Source: Isoetes taiwanensis (lineage: Eukaryota > Streptophyta > Lycopodiopsida > Isoetales > Isoetaceae). From it: a stretch of 64,000 bases of DNA. The translations under genes and the position numbers were made by a program. Below the pieces are notes generated by a model that did no database searches, was not told the DNA's origin, and saw nothing but the letters and a program-made list of their open reading frames with translations. Every line of letters begins with the position of its first letter. Positions within the stretch are counted from its first letter, which is position 1. Location: positions 9,326,445-9,390,444 of the forward strand of contig JAJEKV010000008.1 in the NCBI GenBank assembly GCA_021234155.1. The letters run 5' to 3'. Positions 46,465-57,074 of this stretch are shown piece after piece.

Positions 46465-49400
46465 ATGAGAATGAGAATGATTTTTTTATCGTCCACTGAG
46501 GTCAATCGGCCTATGCGACCCATAAGGAGCGCAGTAAACTTATTACTGTCCGGGTTAAAAAAACCCCGCCCCGAAGGGTTTTCGAGGGAAAAAAACGTGG
46601 CAGTAATAAGAATGCTGTCAAACTGTACAAGTATACATCAATGTATATATACATGTCAAGTGTGTGCCCGAGGACATAGCTGATCTCGCATGTCCATAAC
46701 CTCCTGAAGGTATGATCCCAGCATCTGTACGGATGCTGTGCTCAATGTCACATGTAACGGCTGGCCAAGCCTAACCAACTCATAAGATAGCGTTCAATTT
46801 GATCATATCTTTGGGCAACTTTGAAGGGTATGAGATTCATCCTCAATGACTCCCATTTGGCGGCGTTGACGAGCTCCGCCCCGGCGTGGCTCACCAATCC
46901 ATCCGCCTCTCAATTCGAGATGATGTGCCCCGTCGCGCGAATGGAGGCAATGAGTCTGCGCCTTTTCATGGGCAAGTGGGTACGCGGTAGCATTGCGGGC
47001 CTCGTTCCAATGTGGGATTTATGTGGCGGTGGTAGTGTCTTTGTCTTGACATGTTCAAGGGCATTGGCATCCCAAAGCTTGATGAGGAAGCAAGCGTCCA
47101 AGATATTGCCTCAAGCTATGGCGATCGCCTCTGTTTACGGTATGCACCCATGTATACGCACATTCCATCTAGCAAACCATTGAGCTCTCTTTTCCCTCCA
47201 AAGCCCGGGCCTTGGAGGCTGCTGCGGCTCCATTGCCATGATAAGCTAGTTTTGGGAGGCGAGCATCGTCCCATATTGACCACCTTCGAAAAAATAGGCA
47301 ATGTTGCGATCAAGGGCCGCCTCACGAAGAGGCAAGAATCTTGTCTCTACGGTAGAATTTGATATGGGACTGTGGACTTCACCCCTAGTGCTCGTACTAA
47401 GAAGGCTTTACGGACTGCTCCAAGTCATTCCAAGTAGCAAGTGATACTCTTTGGGCCCCATACTTCCACCCCAGATAAAAGGGCAGGGCTCCACTAAGAC
47501 CTTGAGCAGGTGTGACCGATGGGCCCAATCATATAACTCGCTCTATGACTATTGTTTTGCATTGCATATAGTGCCTTCCACCTGCCGTCACTTTCGTAGC
47601 CGTATGGATGTGTCCCATTGCATAGTAGAAGGAAACTCCACTCCCAAATATTTGTATGTGGATGCAACTTCCACATTCCGCCTCGAATGGCGGGGAGGGG
47701 ACCCTCGGTGAAGATGATATGAAAACCACCTTAGTCTTGGCGGTTGACGCCATATATCGATTAAACTGGCGAGTGTGTCCGGGCATCAAGATGTCGTTGC
47801 ATGTCTCTTGGTGTATAAGCTAGGAGGTCCACATCATCGAAGATATATTAACCGTCCGATGATCCGATAGAGAAGGTGAGATCCATCGCCCCATTATCGC
47901 CAAAGCCCGACTCTCCAATTGATCAATGTAAAGCCCAAACAATGTTGGGGAGAGAGGGCATCCCCGGCGAACCCCGATACTACTATTAAATGGTTGGCTT
48001 GTCTGCAACCGGCAGAGCATCTTTCATTATAGCACGTACATTGCATTACGCAAATCTACAGAACCCCATTGCTGCGCCTCTTGCCCATAGTTTTTCCCCG
48101 AGGCACGTTGTCAAACGCCTTCGCGCAAAATCCACAAAGCAACAATATAGATCCCGACGCGGTTCCTGGCGTCTTCAATCGAGTTCGCGAGCGTGAAGAT
48201 GTGGTCAATGGTTGAGTGTCGAGTCCGAATCCCGCCTGGGTGAGGGCACGCACCTCTGGCGCCTCTGCCGCCAAATTGTCAACCTGCCGCTTCGAGAATC
48301 CCAAAGAAGCGGTTTTGCAAACACCGAACCCGACCATGATTGTTCGGTAATTGGTGGGCAAAGGCGGGGGGTCCCGCCTTATAGATGGGAACAACTCTGC
48401 TATTGGTCCATTCGCACGGAAACCTACCTGTAATGCCTTCTTGAACAAGGCGGTCAGCACTGGTAGTATGGACGGCCCTGCCCACTTAAGCAATTCTGCC
48501 TGCATACCATCCAAGTCTAGGGCTTTCCCATTGGCAAGACGCTGTAAGCCTTGTTCCACGTCCGAATCTGTGATTTCCAAAGACGGGCCTTCTTGCAAGG
48601 GTAATGTTTGTATGTGCACCACGAGGGTCGTATAGTCATTGCAAGTATTGCCTCCAATTTCCGGGGAGTGATATTCCCTATGGGCTGTACTGGCTTTCTA
48701 AGAACCCTTCACCAGAAGGTCCTGGGGTGACGTTCCAAGAGGTAAAACATTTCCCTTTGATGCGCTGCAATGTACCTGGCTTTCTTAGCTTTAAGGAAGA
48801 TGCGGTACTGTCTGACTGCATGTGGGCGTAAAGCAGGGTCTATGACTTGGCGGAGCCAGCGTTTGTGTTCCTTGCACTCTGCATCAAACCTTGATTACGT
48901 GGGAAGGTTGTGTTCCTGGAGGTCCGTCGCGGGCGGCTTATCCCAAAGCACCTCTCTGCCGCAGTCCTAAGCACATCAGTCAGGCGGCCTGTCTGTTGCT
49001 CTAGTGTAGGATATTGCAAAATTTCTGCCAGGTCATCTATAAGCATCTGGGCATAAACCCCTGCATGTTCATAATCCAATCGCAGCTGAGGCATGTGAGG
49101 AGTTGTTGCACCGGGGGTTCGCACAACCTGCCAAGCCAACTTCAAGTAAAGTGGTAAGTGGTCTGAGTCGATCTTTTCATCCCTATTAGCTGTTCCCACC
49201 TGAAAGTGCCTGACGACATGCATATCCTGCTCATGTACCAGCACATAGTCCACCACACTAGATCCACCCCCCTGGTTTTCCTGCCTACAAGTGCTCTTGC
49301 GGGTGGAAGGCCACTGTGCCAGTCCATTGCAGATTACCAGGTCAAAGATACTGCAGAGCAAAAGCAACTGTCGACCATAGCGCGTGACCTGATTGTCATC

Positions 49401-49529
49401 TGATGTCCGTGGCCAAGCTCCTTCCGCAGGATGCAACTGCAATATATCATCAGTCAAGGGATCAAATCTCATGGGTTGTTCTACCCCAGTGCGCGCATTG
49501 AAGTCTCCAAGGAGAGTGAAAAAGAAAAA
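46465..49529 (-). mobile_element. 5'-truncated LINE of the stem-loop family, (CATTCT)n tail
   Basis: On the minus strand the element opens inside the endonuclease (LLGDFNARTG near 49510), then SSVVDYVLVHEQD and SDHLPLYLKLAW. A reverse transcriptase follows: LANGKALDLDGMQAELLKWA near 48520, NYRTIMVGFGV and GCPLSPTLFGLYIDQLE near 47950. A C-terminal part matches the copy at 57.2 kb. The 3' end holds the shared core 'ccctcgaaaacccttcgggg' in an imperfect stem (about 46530-46610) and a hexamer tail (cattct)n at 46465-46480. ORF2 is broken by many frameshifts and stops. Near-identical sequences of about 44 bp flank it (46421-46464 and 49530-49574). They are best read as a long target duplication, which fixes both ends. 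Confidence 0.9.
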
Positions 49530-49574
49530 GGAAATAATAAATTGCCACAGAATGTGAAAAAAGCAATTGTAAGA

Positions 49575-50603
49575 GAAAGTGAAAAAAATAGGGGCGGCTG
49601 GGCATCTCCTATTTTTGAGGGCAATCACCTTGGGGAGGTGAGGAATTGGTACACCTAAGTATTTGGATATTGTAGGATAAAACCAGGTGGACCCATAAAG
49701 GATCCACCCTTTCGGTGTGTGTACGCTTGTTAGTACGACACATGGTTACTACCATATATTGAAAGCTATGGATAACGCCATATGAGATACCACGATTAAT
49801 GATACCCTTAAAGGGATTAGCAATTCCCAAAGACCAAAAATACCAATATGGTATTTCTGTGTCATCCTTTACTAATAAGCACTTTTACATTCAACAAGCT
49901 CCAAGTTTTGTGAAAACGCACAATCCTACTAATGGATTTGCCATTGAAAAACACATTCTCTTTGCAGATTGAAAGCAAATAGCAATTGTAACCAGAACAA
50001 CACATAAGAATTAGGGCACATGACACCAAAAAAGAAGGGCAAATCCAGAAGTGTTTGTCAGCAGAAAGTGCATGTCTTCAAGCGGGCCGCCAGAAAAAAG
50101 CATGCATAATTCCAAAACATACATACTTCGAATTTCACTATAATTTCATCTCGGAAAGTATACATATACATAATTCCAAAATCGCCCCTAATAATTATAT
50201 ATATATAGGGTATTATAGGATAAGGTATTATGTTTAAGCAAAAAATGTGGTATTGTCTCAGGAAGAAAGAAAAAAGGGTGGCATCATCTCATGAAAACCT
50301 GGTTGTATAATCATACTTTATTCAAGTCTACCGAGGCTTTCTTGTGACTGCACACAGATGCACAATCCTACTAATGGATTTGCCATTGAACAACACATTC
50401 TCTTTGCAGATTGAAGGCAAATAGCAATTGTAATATATATGATCACTTCAGAACATCGTGCTATTTCCAAACAAAGATAGATTCTTCGAAGTTGAAAATT
50501 AGCGATAAAAGAAGGATTACATCACCTTCCAAGTGGGATAGTATTCGTTAGTTACTCCGTCAGCAACAAGAGATGCCTTTAATATATTTTCTATTGTTAT
50601 CTG
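49575..50603. other. Intergenic stretch with a 77-bp direct repeat
   Basis: The segments 49918-49994 and 50359-50434 are direct copies with about three differences (both start gcacaatcctactaatgg and contain 'cattctctttgcagattgaa'), 441 bp apart. No gene is recognised. Confidence 0.75.
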
Positions 50604-51713
50604 CCTTCAAGATCACTAATGGCTGCGCCATGAGAACAGTTGACATCATCTGCAACAATCTGCAAATTTGGTTTCACATTTACAGTTGTTTTAGGTGCAA
50701 GTAGCAAGCTGCGACTCAGCTGGCCTGCATCTGTTTGTTGTGCACATCTGTCAATATAAATTGCACGTGTAAAGTTCTAGTTAAACAGTTTCAAACCAGA
50801 CATACATGACAATCATTGCAAATTGCGGAACAATGGCAAATGGCAAGAGAAATGAAAAATGTACCTGTTCACTTTTACGTTACCATAAAAAATAGCATGC
50901 CTTGATGGGCTCATGACAATGCATTTATGAAGTTGTCTTGAATACCCTCTTGGGTGGCTTAAGATAATTTTGCTATGCAAATCTTAGAGGTGATTAGGAC
51001 CAGCCAAATGAAATGTTGATATTTCTGTAGATGTGTCAGGACCTAGCTGGTCAACCTGCAATTTGTGTCTTGCAAGCCTGCCTCCAAGCCCAATATCGAC
51101 CATTGTATAGAAGCTTGATTCGTTCTGGATACACATCGGTGTCAGATCCTTGGCAATTAATGGCAAATATAAACGTTAAATCTCAAATGGAATACACCAT
51201 GAGCATGTAACACGATAAACTAAACTTACCCAAACAAGGTATGTGATTCACATCATATAAGCAAAAAATTATAAGACTAATTTAATTAAAGCAACATTGC
51301 AAGGACTTGCCACCTAGTAAGCAAATCTAGATATGGTGCCTTTAAGACATGGCTCTGTGGGGAAAAAGGTTTTGGATTTGTTATTTTCAAGTGGCCAGAC
51401 CTTTTTATCATTTTAGTCCTGAATATTATGCTTAACACTTTACAGACTTAGATGTGCAGACTCATAAGCCACATTATTTATCTTCTAGAGTTCATGTATA
51501 TGTTGATCAATAAATACGAAAAGAAAAGTCAAATACCTGGTAAACATAAATCTTTGTCATATTGTCCGCAAAATTGCTTTCAGCCTATACGTAACTATGC
51601 GAAACTTTAGCCCCTTCTGATATTGATATTTCACAAACTGAATTTGCAAAATAAGTTGCACCTATTGCACCAACATGCTCTTCAACAAGCTCCACTTTTG
51701 CATTCTTTTTTTT
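50604..51713 (-). pseudogene. SUFD: Plastid SUFD (ABCI7) Fe-S cluster assembly gene, decayed and partial
   Basis: Three minus-strand exons are recognisable. About 51713-51537 reads VELVEEHVGAIGATYFANSV and then EGAKVSHSYV. Exon 51124-50865 reads GGRLARHKLQVDQLGPDTST, then EISTFHLAG and SHPRGYSRQLHKCIV. Exon 50747-50604 reads QQTDAGQLSRSLLLAPKTTV, then NVKPNLQIVADDVNCSHGAA and ISDLE. This is the C-terminal half of SufD, the scaffold partner of SufB and SufC in plastid iron-sulfur cluster assembly. Two premature stops lie in otherwise well-kept sequence: TAG after SHSYV (in the first exon) and TAA after GPNHL (in the second). Both fall where relatives appear to have Gln. The N-terminal half and the final exon are not found nearby. 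Retained introns argue for a duplicated gene segment rather than a processed copy. Confidence 0.88.
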
Positions 51714-51825
51714 TTGCTACAAGCAGTAACCTGGGACTCGATAAATTAACTATCTCTTTGTACAACCTCCAAGAAGCTAGTACAACCTCCAAGAAGTAAA
51801 TGCACCAATTTGTTCATAACATTAC
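51714..51825. repeat. Short tandem duplication beside the SUFD pseudogene
   Basis: The phrase 'agtacaacctccaagaag' occurs twice within 40 bp (about 51757-51797). It is minor slippage. Confidence 0.6.
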
Positions 51826-52070
51826 AGCTTGGCGTTGAAGCCATTGTCTGCCCTTAGCATGGCCTTGATCATCCAATCCTCGGAATACCAATCTTGTACT
51901 AGCATCTCAGCATTCTTCATAACCATGTATAGCTAGCTAAAAGCTTGCACCTGTCCTGCTCCAAGCTATCAAGATCCTTGACCTCATCTAGCAGCCATTT
52001 TATGCTTCCTTCTAATTTTTGAATGTCCAAGAACTTACATTGGGCTAGGTTGATTCTGATATGCTTGGTC
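51826..52070 (-). other. Unidentified coding-like stretch
   Basis: On the minus strand one frame reads FLDIQKLEGSIKWLLDEVKD followed by LDSLEQDRCKLLASYTWL. A neighbouring frame continues with MKNAEMLVQDWYSEDWMIKA and MLRADNGFNAKL before a stop. The composition looks like protein rather than chance (amphipathic, few rare residues), but I cannot name a family. It may be a broken gene or element fragment. Confidence 0.3.
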
Positions 52071-54812
52071 TTCGCTGCTCTGCTTAACTTTCATGCAATG
52101 TTATAAGCATGAACTAGAAAATCCAAGGTGCTGTATTGTGAAGGGGCATGTCTAATGCTCAATGACAATGTCGGAGTCCTAAGCTTGGCACCCAAGCCAC
52201 AAGCAGCCATTTAGGGCATAAACGCCTTTCTATACTAGCAGGGAAGTAGAAAAGCTTTAAGGGGCTTAAAGATAACAAGCTCAGCAGCTTTAGGCCATAA
52301 AAAGCTCCCTACTGATCTTCAAAAGATCACCATGACCATGCAAGCTTTAAAAGAGAAAGCTTATTACGGATCTTTCAAACATGAATGAGATGGATCTTTC
52401 AAAAAATAAATGGGCATCTCACTTTTAAAGAGCATTTGTAAGAAAGAGCTCTTCACAAAGCAATAAAACAAACATTCTGCAACAGAGCATTTGCAAGAGG
52501 GAGCTTCGAAAATCCATCAGAAGAGCCGAAGAGAAAAAAGAAAAAATACTGAGTGTAAAGAGCTCGATGTCAGACTTTTGGAGACGGATTAGCAGGCATT
52601 TGTTGTTGATCTTGGGCACCCAAGTTCGGAGAAGACGATATGTGTTCAAAATAAATCTGGCAAAGAGCGAGGGAATAATGATGAGAAGTGAAAATGCAGT
52701 TGAAGTCCTTGTGTTGAGGCTAATAATGGTGAGATGAACTTGCCATTCCGGCGGGTCAAAGGAAATTAGTTGGCCAGATTCGAAGGATTCGAAGGCAACA
52801 TGCCTGGGTCAGAATGGTTAGGGCCGCGACCGACCTAAGGAATTACCTGGGTTTTTTATTTTTCTTAGTCGTCCATTCATAAATTAGTAGATCTAACGGT
52901 TGAGATGAAATTAAGCTGACGTGGCATGACACGTGGCATAGCTAGAATTGCAGAAAAGGGTGCACCTGGGGTTAGGCAACCCTGCTAAAAAACTACAAGT
53001 TCTGCAGGGTTGGGAAGAAGGCTAGGCAGATGGATGTGCGTTGGTATTTTATTCGTAGTAATTTGAATTTTGGCGGCATGCTAAGATCTTCCCTGTGATC
53101 TTGATTCCTAGACATACGAACCGTCTACTTTTAGATATGCTCAAGCACCGAGCTTTTAAAAACCTTGCCCTTCTGCAATATGGTGTATTGGTGCTTGCAA
53201 AGTCGAGGATAAAAAGACCATCTTTAATCTGTTTCATGATTTAATTGAATTTGCAACCAGTAGATCCAAATCATCTTTTGTCTAGTACCTATATATTGGC
53301 ATGTAATATCTTAAGCTAACAGCAGTAGATACAAATAATTCCGTTTGGTTTCTTAGATATTTTCTTGTAATATTCTACGTGTCCAAATGCATGCATTGAG
53401 ACATTATGATCCACCAAAAAAGCTGAACAAGAGTAATTATTATATGGTCCTTCAGAAGCTTTAAGATCTTCCAGTAAATATTTCTCCGAACAAATGAACA
53501 CGTTATACCTCTTTTATAAAAAGAGCTTTCAACTCGGGCTCTCTTGATGGCAACTTGAATAAATACCTTTTTAGTGTTCCTGTTATCAGAATGATTCATG
53601 GAAAGTCTGCTATGTATAAAGATCCAAGCACGTGAGTTGATTTTGTTGGCAAATATAGAAACCAAGATAAACCACAAAGAAGTCTCTTACCATAATATGA
53701 TATGAGTTATCGTATACTGGTTGGTTGAAATTTTGAACTAGTGGTATCCAGTTTACAGAAGTGCACCTTTAAAGGCTGATGAGGGGGATACCACCTAGTA
53801 AACCATTTCTGGTTAATGGAAATTAGAGGTAGGGTCAAGTCTAGTCATTAACTGGTGAAAACTGTAATATCATTCTTTTCCACAAGGTCCAATCATCGCT
53901 CACTTCTCTTTATTGTTCATTCTCAGCCATTGATATGGGGAACATTCCATATCATATTTTCAAATGGAGACACTACAGCCGTCAGTTGACCCCTTGATGG
54001 AGCCAAACTGACATTTCCATGTCAACATATGATTTCGTTCCAATGGTTCACAAGTCAGCTATGCAGTCAAACGGATTAAAGAAAAATACAAGGGCACTGA
54101 GGGATTTGAGCCCTCCTGCCATTGGCACACCCACAAAGCATGTCATAATCAAAATAAGCATAGAACAAAGCAACAACAAGAACATAGTATTAAGAAAACA
54201 AAGTATTATTCTACTACCAGCAGCCGTTGCAAACAAAATACCAGACAACCCTTGAAGAAACTGTCAGCTTCGAAACATCAAAAAAAAAAGGCACAGCAAC
54301 AAAGTTGTACAGCGGCTGGATATTGGCTAAAACCTGCATATTGCCTGCAAGTACAAAAACTAAACCATTTTTGCTGCAAAGTTACAACCTGCCAACAAAA
54401 TATGAACGCATGCACCACAGACAGGAAAAAACACCATGCGCCCACAGAAAGAGCTGCATATCGCCTCCGAAACCTGCTAAAGAGAACCCTGCTCTGCCCA
54501 AAATATCATTCGAAATCCCATCTCCGTAATCCTGCCCTTCTGCAAAACATCTCTCCATCTCACTCCAGCAAAAAAAATTTGTGGCTTACTCCATCTCCGG
54601 AATCCCTGCCTCCTGCAAAATCTCCCTGCATCTAATAGCAGACCGCCTCTGCCATGTGCACACGGCACTGTGCCCTTGTTCCTCGCTCCACACTTGACGT
54701 AAACCAGAATACCTAAAATATAATACACCACGTCGCTAATATGAAAGCCTCTAAATAGCAACATGCCACGTCATCTTTTTTTAGCATCTCCATGTGATGT
54801 TTTCTACGAGCT
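52071..54812. other. Intergenic stretch, no gene recognised
   Basis: Several short frames exist (such as 53049-53237 and 53375-53677 minus, and 54252-54635 plus) with no recognised motif. The part at 52240-52620 repeats words such as 'agcattt', 'aagctt' and 'gagct' in a loose pattern. Nothing can be supported further. Confidence 0.45.
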
Positions 54813-55017
54813 AAAATAGCAACTTCAATAAAGGCATCTCCTTGGGTCAAACCAGCCCATTGAGCAAAAATAGCAACTTCAATAAAGGCATCTCCTTGGG
54901 TCAAACCAGCCCATCCACCATCAGCATCATATGAAAATGTCTACTTATACACCGCCATAACCATTCACAACTTAATATCTACTTATACACCGCCATAACC
55001 ATTCACAATCTTATGTA
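54813..55017. repeat. Two adjacent tandem repeats, 54-bp and 38-bp units
   Basis: The first pair has a 54-bp period ('tagcaacttcaataaaggca' at 54817 and 54871, both followed by 'tctccttgggtcaaaccagc'). The second pair has a 38-bp period ('ctacttatacaccgccataa' at 54941 and 54979). Both are nearly perfect and hence recent. Confidence 0.85.
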
Positions 55018-55754
55018 ACACCATACGCTTTTCACATTTTGGGAGCTTTATTCAAGATTATCTATATAATGACTATGAGAGGTTGCAAATGGGAAAACAT
55101 TTTGTTGCAAAGGGTGAAACATTCAAGACCCAAGTAAAAGTCTTGGAATGCGCAAGGTGTACAAAGGTTGGAGTGTGTTGAGGATTATGCATACGTAGGT
55201 AAAAGGGCTATTCACATGACTAGAACGGTAGAGAATGTGGATTTTGAACGCCCTCGACATCATGAATTATTCAAGGTTGCTTAGCTCTTGCTAGGGTTAA
55301 CCCAGATGTGGGACTCAATTACATTGGCCATCTCTGTTAACAGAAGATGCGCCAAGGCACCTATTACCATTGGCACGTAATTGTCCATATATGTTAAACG
55401 TAGGCAAACGTATGGGGATAAGATCCCAACATCCTCCACTTGGGGATGGGGATAGGATCATAATAACCTAGATGCAGAAACGGGGTCAAAAAGGACAAAG
55501 AACTTACGGAAAAAAAGTTAATTGTTGCTAAAAGGTTGAACTAAGACAAGCAGATGGAATGATGAAATGGAACTTACGATCAATAAACCTTGATGTGCAG
55601 TGTTAACCACAGACCCTTGCAAGTTATATTGCTCCAACTGTCCACCACTGTTGGATCTCATTGTGGGTATATCACATAATCTTCCGAATATGCTTTTTCA
55701 AAGAATATTCTGTGGATTAGTGCAATAATCTTTCGAATATACATTTTTTTAAAT
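55018..55754. other. Intergenic stretch, no gene recognised
   Basis: No frame or repeat of note is visible apart from ordinary AT-rich sequence. Confidence 0.5.
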
Positions 55755-55984
55755 ATTCTTCTGTGATTTAAACCAAAATAATATGTTCCGGTTCTGCTCC
55801 GCCATAGCCATGGAAGTACTCTGCTCTGCCATACGTTTGCAAGCAGGGATGCATTAAATGCTATAGAATCATGACATCTACTACTAACTTTATACACTTG
55901 CTCCAGCAATTCTTCCAATACCTTAACTTTATGATAGTTTATAAGAATAGTGCCATTTTTGCACGTAGCTGTTATGCTCAAATC
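55755..55984 (-). other. Unidentified exon-like stretch
   Basis: After an acceptor-like 'caacaaaaagtcag' the minus strand reads MDLSITATCKNGTILINYHK, then VKVLEELLEQVYKVSSRCHD, SIAFNASLLANVWQSRVLPW and LWRSRTGTYYFGLN. The frame is open and protein-like, but I do not recognise the family. No companion exons were found, so it may be one exon of a decayed gene or a moved gene piece. Confidence 0.4.
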
Positions 55985-56779
55985 CATCTGACTTTTTGTT
56001 GAGTTAAAGAAACTATCAGATCCTCATGTCTAGAGAACTCTAGAAAAATCATGCTAAAAAGATTTTTTTCAAATTCATAAGACCCATTGTTGTCTCTACC
56101 TGGATGCTCTATTCATTGTTACTTCACCAACAGCTGCAAAAGCTAGAAGAAGCATGCCATATGTCTTAGAAGCAGGAGCGATCTTCAGTAGGGGCATTTT
56201 TTCAAGAATCTTAAATGTAGCTTATAAGAGCATAGACCAGTACCCTGTCTCCTTCATCTGCATGGAAATTGCCAATTTACTGCCAGACATTTCTTATGGT
56301 GAAGAGACTGGTAATGCGCAACATTCTGACCTAAAGAATGCAAAATTAGCACAGAATTCACATTACTAAGAACAAAGATATAACGGAACTGAGAAGGGAG
56401 TACAGTGCAAACATTGAACTCATAATTTCCGCTTGGAATATAACCTTGTAAGCTTGCAGGAAATGCCTCATTATTAAACATCAAAAGCTATTCCAGTAAT
56501 CACTAGTACAACTTGAGGATTCAACTAAGAACAACAAACAAGAAGTTATTACTATGGACAAGAATATAAGATTAAGAAAGGAAATTTTAAGGCTACCTTT
56601 GAGAACCTGCACTGGCTGAACATTCTTGACATATTTTTAAAGCTTCCACATCTTCATGGGACTTGTTAAAAAATGTCCAACTTCTGGCAATCTCATGGCA
56701 TCCCAACTCCTGCCCTCGTACAACCTTAGGCAATAAATTTACGGCTAACCTTTATAAGATGCACAAATCACAAGCAACC
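55985..56779. other. Intergenic stretch before the nested LTR element
   Basis: No gene is recognised. The short frame at 56154-56369 has no motif. Confidence 0.5.
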
Positions 56780-57074
56780 TGATATGGTGGCGCTTGGGGG
56801 AGTGGTTGTCGGGAGCAAGAGTAGGAGAAAGAAAGCTGTAAATGTTTATGTTAACCCTTGGACCCAAGTATCTTAGTGAATATACAATAAGTTTAGCAAT
56901 TATCTTTAGCTAGACCATTGGTAGATATTTTTATCTAATATAAGATAGGACAAGTTATAAACCATAAGCTAATCTAAGAACCTTAGAAAAGATAGTAAAC
57001 TATTATTATAGCTAAGAAAGATACGCATCTACCTATTATATCAATGGGCACAAAGGTGTACTTTTAATGTTAAA
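56780..57074 (+). repeat. Left LTR, first segment
   Basis: It begins tgatatggtggcgct and matches the right LTR start at 63852 over all comparable bases with few differences. It is interrupted at 57075 by the hexamer tail of a minus-strand LINE. The remaining LTR pieces are about 58736-58944, which holds TATA-like 'ataaatataagg' and 'tatataaggagg', and about 62566-62717. Confidence 0.8.
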
